A stretch of 10,108 nucleotides of DNA from Hyphomicrobiales bacterium (GTDB taxonomy: Bacteria; Pseudomonadota; Alphaproteobacteria; Rhizobiales; Xanthobacteraceae). Numbering within the stretch: the stretch's first letter is position 1; every line of letters starts with the position of its first letter. Both the position numbers and the translations under genes were made by a program. A model generated the notes under the pieces. The model ran no database searches, was not told where the DNA came from, and worked only from the letters and a program-made list of their open reading frames with translations. Location of the stretch: assembly GCA_023266695.1 (NCBI GenBank), contig JAHFPO010000082.1:1-10108 (forward strand). The letters run 5' to 3'. Shown piece after piece: positions 6,713-10,108 of this stretch.

Positions 6713-7429
6713 TCAAGGCGAGATGGTGGTCGAGCGTCCCTCCCCCCGAACCGTGGCGGCGATCGCGTCCCCGACCCCGATCGAGAACACGATTATCGGC
6801 AAGCGCGCGTCGCGGGCAAGCGCGAAGGCGGCGGCGTCCATGACCTTGAGGTCCAGGGCGAGCGCCTGGTCGTGGGTAAGGCGTTCGAATCGCTTGGCCT
6901 TCGGATTTTTCTTGGGGTCGGCGTCATAGACCCCGTCCACGTCGGTCGCCTTCAGGATCACCTCGCATTGCAGCTCGGCCGCGCGCAGCACGGCGCTGGT
7001 ATCGGTGGTGAAAAACGGATTGCCGGTGCCGCCGCCGAGCACGACGATGCGGCCGTCCTTGAGATGCTTGAGCGCGCGCTGGCGCGCATAGGGTTCGCAG
7101 ATGGTGGGCATCGGCACCGCCGAGAGCGTGCGGACCGCGGCGCCCGCCTTCTCGATCGCGTCGCCCAGCGCCAGCGTGTTGATCACGGTTGCGAGCATGC
7201 CCATCTGATCGGCGGTGGCGCGGTCAAGGCCGGTACCGGCGATGGTCGCGCCGCGCAGGAAATTGCCGCCGCCGACCATCACCGCGATGTCGACGCCGAG
7301 ATCGCGGGTGGCGGCCAAATCCTTGGCAATGCGGGCAAGAGTCCCGGGATCGAGCGTGTCGTTCTCGCCGCCCATCAAGGCTTCGCCTGAGACCTTAACG
7401 AGGACGCGGCGATAGCGGGGCTTGCTCAT
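6713..7429 (-). CDS. pyrH: UMP kinase
   Basis: PyrH phosphorylates UMP to UDP with ATP. It is the bacterial hexameric enzyme of the amino-acid-kinase fold, typically activated by GTP and inhibited by UTP. The 238-residue product shows the phosphate-binding VKVSGEAL at 11-18 and GGGNFLRG at 53-60. The UMP-site segment DRATADQMGMLA spans 69-80. GGGTGNPFFTTDTSA is at 132-146, and the nucleotide-binding KATDVDGVYDADP at 160-172. The ATG at 7429 has GAGGG 6 bases upstream and sits in the 19-nt gap after tsf; an upstream extension of 29 codons inside tsf is Arg-rich and unlike the family. The tsf-pyrH-frr order is conserved across many bacteria. Confidence 0.97.
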   Translation of the reverse strand: MSKPRYRRVLVKVSGEALMGGENDTLDPGTLARIAKDLAATRDLGVDIAVMVGGGNFLRGATIAGTGLDRATADQMGMLATVINTLALGDAIEKAGAAVRTLSAVPMPTICEPYARQRALKHLKDGRIVVLGGGTGNPFFTTDTSAVLRAAELQCEVILKATDVDGVYDADPKKNPKAKRFERLTHDQALALDLKVMDAAAFALARDARLPIIVFSIGVGDAIAATVRGEGRSTTISP

Positions 7430-7448
7430 GGTCGGCCCTCGGTTCCGG

Positions 7449-8372
7449 TCAGCTCGGCCGTGCGGCCGCAGCGACCTCGGCGGCAAAATCCTGCTCCTGC
7501 TTCTCGACGCCCTCACCGAGGGCGTAACGCACGAACCCGGTGATCTTCACCGGCGCGCCGGTTTGCGACTCGGCCTCTTTCAGTGCCTGCGCCACCGACT
7601 TGGCTGGATCATGAACATAGGCCTGATCCAGGAGGCAAACCTCCTTGTAGAAGGTCTTGAGCCCGCTCTCGACGATTTTCTCGATCACGTTCGCGGGCTT
7701 GCCCGCGGCGCGCGCTTTATCGGCGATGACGTCGCGCTCGCGCGCAATAACCGCCGGGGCGAGCGCGGAGGGAGCGATCGCCTGCGGATTGGCCGCCGCC
7801 ACGTGCATCGCGACCTTGCGGCCGAAGTCGGCGAGCGCGTCGGCCTTGCCCTTGGATTCGAGCGCCACCACGACGCCGATCCTGCCGAGTCCATCGGCGA
7901 TCGAATTGTGCATGTAGGAGCCGATGGCGCCGCTCCCCACCTTGAGCATGGCAGCGCGGCGGAGATTGAGATTTTCACCGATGGTCGCGATCCCCGAGGC
8001 GATCGCCTCGGCGATGGTGCCGGAGCCCGCCTTCGCCGCCTTGATCTTCTCGACGTCGGCGCCGTGATGGAGCGCGACCTGCGTGATCAGTTTCACCAGG
8101 CCCTGGAAATGATCGTTGCGGGCGACGAAATCGGTCTCCGAATTGACCTCGACCACGACGCCCTTGCCGCCCTCGACCGCGATCCCGACCAGGCCCTCGG
8201 CGGCGATGCGGCCCGCCTTCTTCGCCGCCTTGGAGAGCCCCCTCTTGCGCAGCCAGTCGACCGCCGCTTCGATGTCGCCCTTGTTCTCCGCGAGCGCGCT
8301 CTTGCAATCCATCATGCCGGCGCCGGTGAGCTCGCGCAGCTCCTTGACCAGGCTCGCGCTGATCTCGGCCAT
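7449..8372 (-). CDS. tsf: Elongation factor Ts
   Basis: EF-Ts catalyses GDP release from EF-Tu in the cytosol. The product has 307 residues. The N-terminal UBA-like module (about 4-45) contains LRELTGAGMMDCKSAL. The core carries SETDFVARND at 78-87, the segment that inserts near the EF-Tu nucleotide site through Asp81 and Phe82. The second subdomain has HVAAANPQ at 190-197. The C-terminal region ends with ITGFVRYALGEG at 277-288 and an acidic/Ala-rich tail. The ATG at 8372 is 7 nt from the rpsB stop, and the ribosome binding site GGAGTGAGG spans that stop codon, so the two cistrons are likely co-translated. Pairing with rpsB in one transcript is the standard bacterial arrangement. Confidence 0.97.
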   Translation of the reverse strand: MAEISASLVKELRELTGAGMMDCKSALAENKGDIEAAVDWLRKRGLSKAAKKAGRIAAEGLVGIAVEGGKGVVVEVNSETDFVARNDHFQGLVKLITQVALHHGADVEKIKAAKAGSGTIAEAIASGIATIGENLNLRRAAMLKVGSGAIGSYMHNSIADGLGRIGVVVALESKGKADALADFGRKVAMHVAAANPQAIAPSALAPAVIARERDVIADKARAAGKPANVIEKIVESGLKTFYKEVCLLDQAYVHDPAKSVAQALKEAESQTGAPVKITGFVRYALGEGVEKQEQDFAAEVAAAARPS

Positions 8373-8379
8373 ATGAACC

Positions 8380-9375
8380 TCACTCCGCCTCGGCGGAGAA
8401 TACCTTGGCCTGGGCGATCCAGCCCTCGACGCGGCCGGGCAGGCCCACGATCTCGCCGATCCGGTGCGCATCCTTGCCGCCGATGGCGGCGATCTGGGAG
8501 AAATGGAAGATGCCGAGATCGTTGAACTGCTTCTCGACGTCGGGGCTCACTCCCGTGAGCTTTTTCAGATCGTCGGGCGCCCCGCGCGGACCCGGTAACT
8601 GCTCGAAGTCCCACTCGGGCTCCTTCGGCAGATCCTCCACGATCGGTTTCTCGGCGGCGCCGAGATCGACGCCGATCTCGCCCTGCGCGCGCGAGAGGCC
8701 GTCGATCGCGGCCTTGGCGACGAGATCGCAGTAGAGCACGATCGCGCGGCCGGCGTCGTCGTTGCCCGGAATCGGAAAGGTGATGCCGTCCGGATCGCAA
8801 TTGGTGTCGATGATCGCCGCCACCGGTATGCCGAGGCGTTTGGCCTCTTTGATGGCGATGTCTTCCTTCTTGGTGTCGATGATGAAGACGAGGTCGGGCA
8901 GCCCGCCCATGTCGCGGATACCGCCGAGCGAGCGCTCGAGTTTTTCCTTCTCGCGCGAGAGGGTCAGCCGCTCCTTCTTGGTGTAGGCGGTGCCCGCTTC
9001 GCTCGCGAGCATCTCCTCGATCTGCTTCAGGCGCTGGATCGAGTGCGAGATGGTCTTCCAGTTGGTGAGGGTGCCGCCGAGCCAGCGCGAATTGACGAAA
9101 TACTGGGCCGAGCGCTTGGCGGCGTCGGCGATCGCCTCGGAGGCCTGCCGCTTGGTGCCGACATAGAGGATGCGGCCGCCCTTGGCGACGGTGTCGGCGA
9201 CCGCCTGCAACGCGCGATGCAGCATCGGCACGGTCTGGGCGAGATCGATGATGTGGATCTTGTTGCGGATGCCGAAGATGTAGGGAGCCATCTTCGGATT
9301 CCAGCGGTGCGACTGATGGCCGAAATGAACGCCAGCTTCCAACAGCTGGCGCATGGTGAAGTCGGGAAGCGCCAT
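8380..9375 (-). CDS. rpsB: 30S ribosomal protein S2 with C-terminal extension
   Basis: S2 binds the 30S body near the head and, with bS1, helps position mRNA. Residues 1-235 match the standard protein: MRQLLEAGVHFGHQSHRWNPKM at the start, the coiled-coil-prone charged region at about 110-150, then PDLVFIID at 160-167 and IPVAAIIDTNCDPD at 183-196. The product is 331 residues, against about 240 in E. coli. The extra part has an acidic/Pro linker (about 237-265) and a compact domain (about 266-331). That domain resembles a helix-hairpin-helix module: DDLKKLTGVSP, then LGIFHFSQIAA, then IGEIVGLPGRVEGWIAQA. I recall long S2 forms from other alphaproteobacteria, so this is likely lineage-typical. 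The ATG at 9375 has GGAG at 6 bases. A promoter and a structured leader precede it. Confidence 0.97.
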   Translation of the reverse strand: MALPDFTMRQLLEAGVHFGHQSHRWNPKMAPYIFGIRNKIHIIDLAQTVPMLHRALQAVADTVAKGGRILYVGTKRQASEAIADAAKRSAQYFVNSRWLGGTLTNWKTISHSIQRLKQIEEMLASEAGTAYTKKERLTLSREKEKLERSLGGIRDMGGLPDLVFIIDTKKEDIAIKEAKRLGIPVAAIIDTNCDPDGITFPIPGNDDAGRAIVLYCDLVAKAAIDGLSRAQGEIGVDLGAAEKPIVEDLPKEPEWDFEQLPGPRGAPDDLKKLTGVSPDVEKQFNDLGIFHFSQIAAIGGKDAHRIGEIVGLPGRVEGWIAQAKVFSAEAE

Positions 9376-9476
9376 AATGATCTCCGGTTAGCCTCCGCGG
9401 ACCGAGCCGGGCTTAGATTAGCCCAGCACCGGATGCGGTCCTTGGGGATCAAGGCCGCCTAGTCCGCGTGCGAGAT
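9376..9476 (-). promoter_or_regulatory. Structured rpsB 5' leader, candidate S2 autoregulatory element
   Basis: Between the predicted transcription start (about 9476) and the ATG lie about 100 nt with several complementary arms on the minus strand. Hairpin I is CCTTG/CAAGG (9450-9454 with 9440-9444, 5-base loop). Hairpin II has an outer GGACCG/CGGTCC (9436-9441 with 9399-9404) and an inner 8-bp stem GCTGGGCT/AGCCCGGC (9420-9427 with 9406-9413, one G-U pair, loop AATCTA). TCCGGT (9428-9433) is also fully complementary to ACCGGA (9383-9388), which overlaps the Shine-Dalgarno GGAG (9382-9385). That pairing would cross the outer stem as a pseudoknot or replace it. S2 represses rpsB-tsf through a leader in E. 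coli; equivalence here is inference. Confidence 0.5.
9382..9385 (-). promoter_or_regulatory. Ribosome binding site of rpsB
   Basis: GGAG on the minus strand lies 6 bases before the ATG at 9375, a canonical distance. It supports this start for rpsB and is the segment that the upstream TCCGGT arm could mask. Confidence 0.75.
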
Positions 9477-9482
9477 GAAGGG

Positions 9483-9511
9483 CTTATAGGCGGGGGATTT
9501 CGGCGGCGCAA
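9483..9511 (-). promoter_or_regulatory. Sigma70-type promoter of the rpsB-tsf block
   Basis: On the minus strand TTGCGC (9506-9511) and TATAAG (9483-9488) are separated by exactly 17 bases. The -10 hexamer matches consensus at 5 of 6 positions and the -35 at 4 of 6. The predicted start is near 9476, about 100 nt before the rpsB ATG, in the only spacer upstream of the block. This is the best promoter candidate in the window, and it probably serves the whole rpsB-to-rseP series. A small hairpin (GGCGC/GCGCC, 9505-9518) overlaps the -35 box. Confidence 0.65.
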
Positions 9512-9541
9512 GGGCGCCAAGCAACGCCTCCGCGCGCCTCA

Positions 9542-10108
9542 TCAGCCCGCCGCCCGGAACAGCCACGCGAGCAGGAAATGCATCGGTGTCATCACGCAAA
9601 CCGGCACGAACACCATCAGGATCGCGAAATAGAGCGGCGGCGAGAGCATTGTCTGCGGCTTTTCGCCGGGACCGAACACCCAGTTGATGTTCTTCTCCGG
9701 CGCGGTGAACAGGTAGCAGATGACGAGCACCGCCCCGCTGAGCGCAAGCTGCAACGGAAAAGCGCGGCTGTCGTAGCCGAAGCGATAGAGCATCCAGATG
9801 ATCGTCGGCGGCAGCGCGAGATGAAAGAGCGAGATCGCGCGCAGCCACAATGGCCACTTCGGGTCGAACATGTAGCCGGTGAGACCGAGCCGGCCACGGA
9901 GAAGAAAATCCACGGTCCACAGGATTTCGAGCGGCAGCACGCCGACCGCCGGCATGCTCGCGGCGAGCGGGCTCTCCAGGATCACCGCGAGCGCCGTCAG
10001 AAAGAGCGCGATGTCGGAGAGCCAGAGAAAATTCGACGGCCCGTACAGGCGCCAATAGATGACGACGAGAACGGGAACGAATGCGCCGTAGGCGAGCTCC
10101 AGCCAGAG
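9542..10108 (-). CDS. Conserved multi-pass membrane protein of unknown function (5' end cut by window edge)
   Basis: The frame is open from the right edge to a TGA at 9542-9544, giving 188 visible residues; the missing N-terminus is probably short because the visible part begins at the start of a hydrophobic segment. About six membrane helices can be seen: 2-19, 27-45, 49-70, 87-108, 119-136 and 159-184. Well-defined polar motifs sit between them: WRLYGPSNFLW (19-29), ESPLAAS (45-51), GYMFDPKWPLWLRA (78-91), and APEKNINWVFGPGEKPQ (136-152). I recall similar small proteins annotated only as membrane or hypothetical proteins in several phyla. No catalytic signature is recognised. It ends 166 bases before rpsB, beyond a separate promoter, so it is probably not part of the rpsB transcript. 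Confidence 0.8.
   Translation of the reverse strand, partial: LWLELAYGAFVPVLVVIYWRLYGPSNFLWLSDIALFLTALAVILESPLAASMPAVGVLPLEILWTVDFLLRGRLGLTGYMFDPKWPLWLRAISLFHLALPPTIIWMLYRFGYDSRAFPLQLALSGAVLVICYLFTAPEKNINWVFGPGEKPQTMLSPPLYFAILMVFVPVCVMTPMHFLLAWLFRAAG

Noticed and set aside
8373..8471. Longer tsf form starting at 8471
   Set aside because: The extension lies inside the S2 C-terminal coding region and is Arg/Ser/Pro-rich. MAEISASLVKEL at 8372 is the normal EF-Ts start, with a ribosome binding site spanning the rpsB stop.
9505..9518. Terminator for the membrane gene upstream of rpsB
   Set aside because: The GGCGC/GCGCC hairpin is only 5 bp, has no U-tract, and overlaps the better-supported -35 box.
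9459..10055. A 198-codon minus-strand frame overlapping the partial membrane gene
   Set aside because: The alternative frame through 9542-10108 gives clean hydrophobic helices with conserved-looking motifs, while this frame is Arg/Ala-rich and would cover the rpsB promoter.
1..10108. A hidden novel multigene system, mobile element or CRISPR array
   Set aside because: Every long coding stretch on the minus strand except the edge membrane gene belongs to a known core family, no long or regularly spaced repeats were seen, and base composition looks uniform apart from the spacers.

Overview
The window is a GC-rich chromosomal segment holding one tightly packed housekeeping block, all transcribed on the minus strand, so the genes read from right to left. 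The order rpsB-tsf-pyrH-frr-uppS-cdsA-dxr-rseP-bamA is the classical proteobacterial translation / isoprenoid / envelope cluster. A 331-residue ribosomal protein S2 with an extra C-terminal helix-hairpin-helix-like domain, a single-PDZ RseP and the GC-rich codon use point to an alphaproteobacterium. I cannot name the genus; a member of the Hyphomicrobiales or Rhodospirillales would fit.

Layout in transcription order. At the right edge (9542-10108) is the partial gene of a multi-pass membrane protein of unknown function. A 166-base spacer follows; it carries a good sigma70-type promoter (9483-9511) and a structured leader of about 100 nt in front of rpsB. Then come rpsB (S2), tsf (EF-Ts), pyrH (UMP kinase) and frr (ribosome recycling factor), with gaps of 7, 19 and 92 nt. 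After these lie uppS, cdsA and dxr, with a 19-nt gap before uppS, then 4-nt and 7-nt overlaps. rseP starts 29 nt after dxr. A 237-base spacer with two small hairpins and a possible promoter separates rseP from bamA. bamA runs off the left edge with 597 codons visible.

The genes work together as a growth-linked set. S2, EF-Ts and RRF serve translation. UMP kinase feeds pyrimidine nucleotides. Dxr commits carbon to the MEP isoprenoid pathway, and UppS uses its products to make the undecaprenyl carrier for peptidoglycan and O-antigen. CdsA makes the CDP-diacylglycerol used for phospholipids. RseP is the site-2 intramembrane protease, and BamA inserts outer-membrane proteins.

This is an ordinary core region. 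I found no mobile element, CRISPR array, tRNA or rRNA, toxin or defence gene, and no candidate for an undescribed multigene system. The items most worth a second look are non-coding: the rpsB leader, whose possible fold would sequester the Shine-Dalgarno site, and the rseP-bamA spacer. The S2 C-terminal extension and the uncharacterised membrane protein come next.
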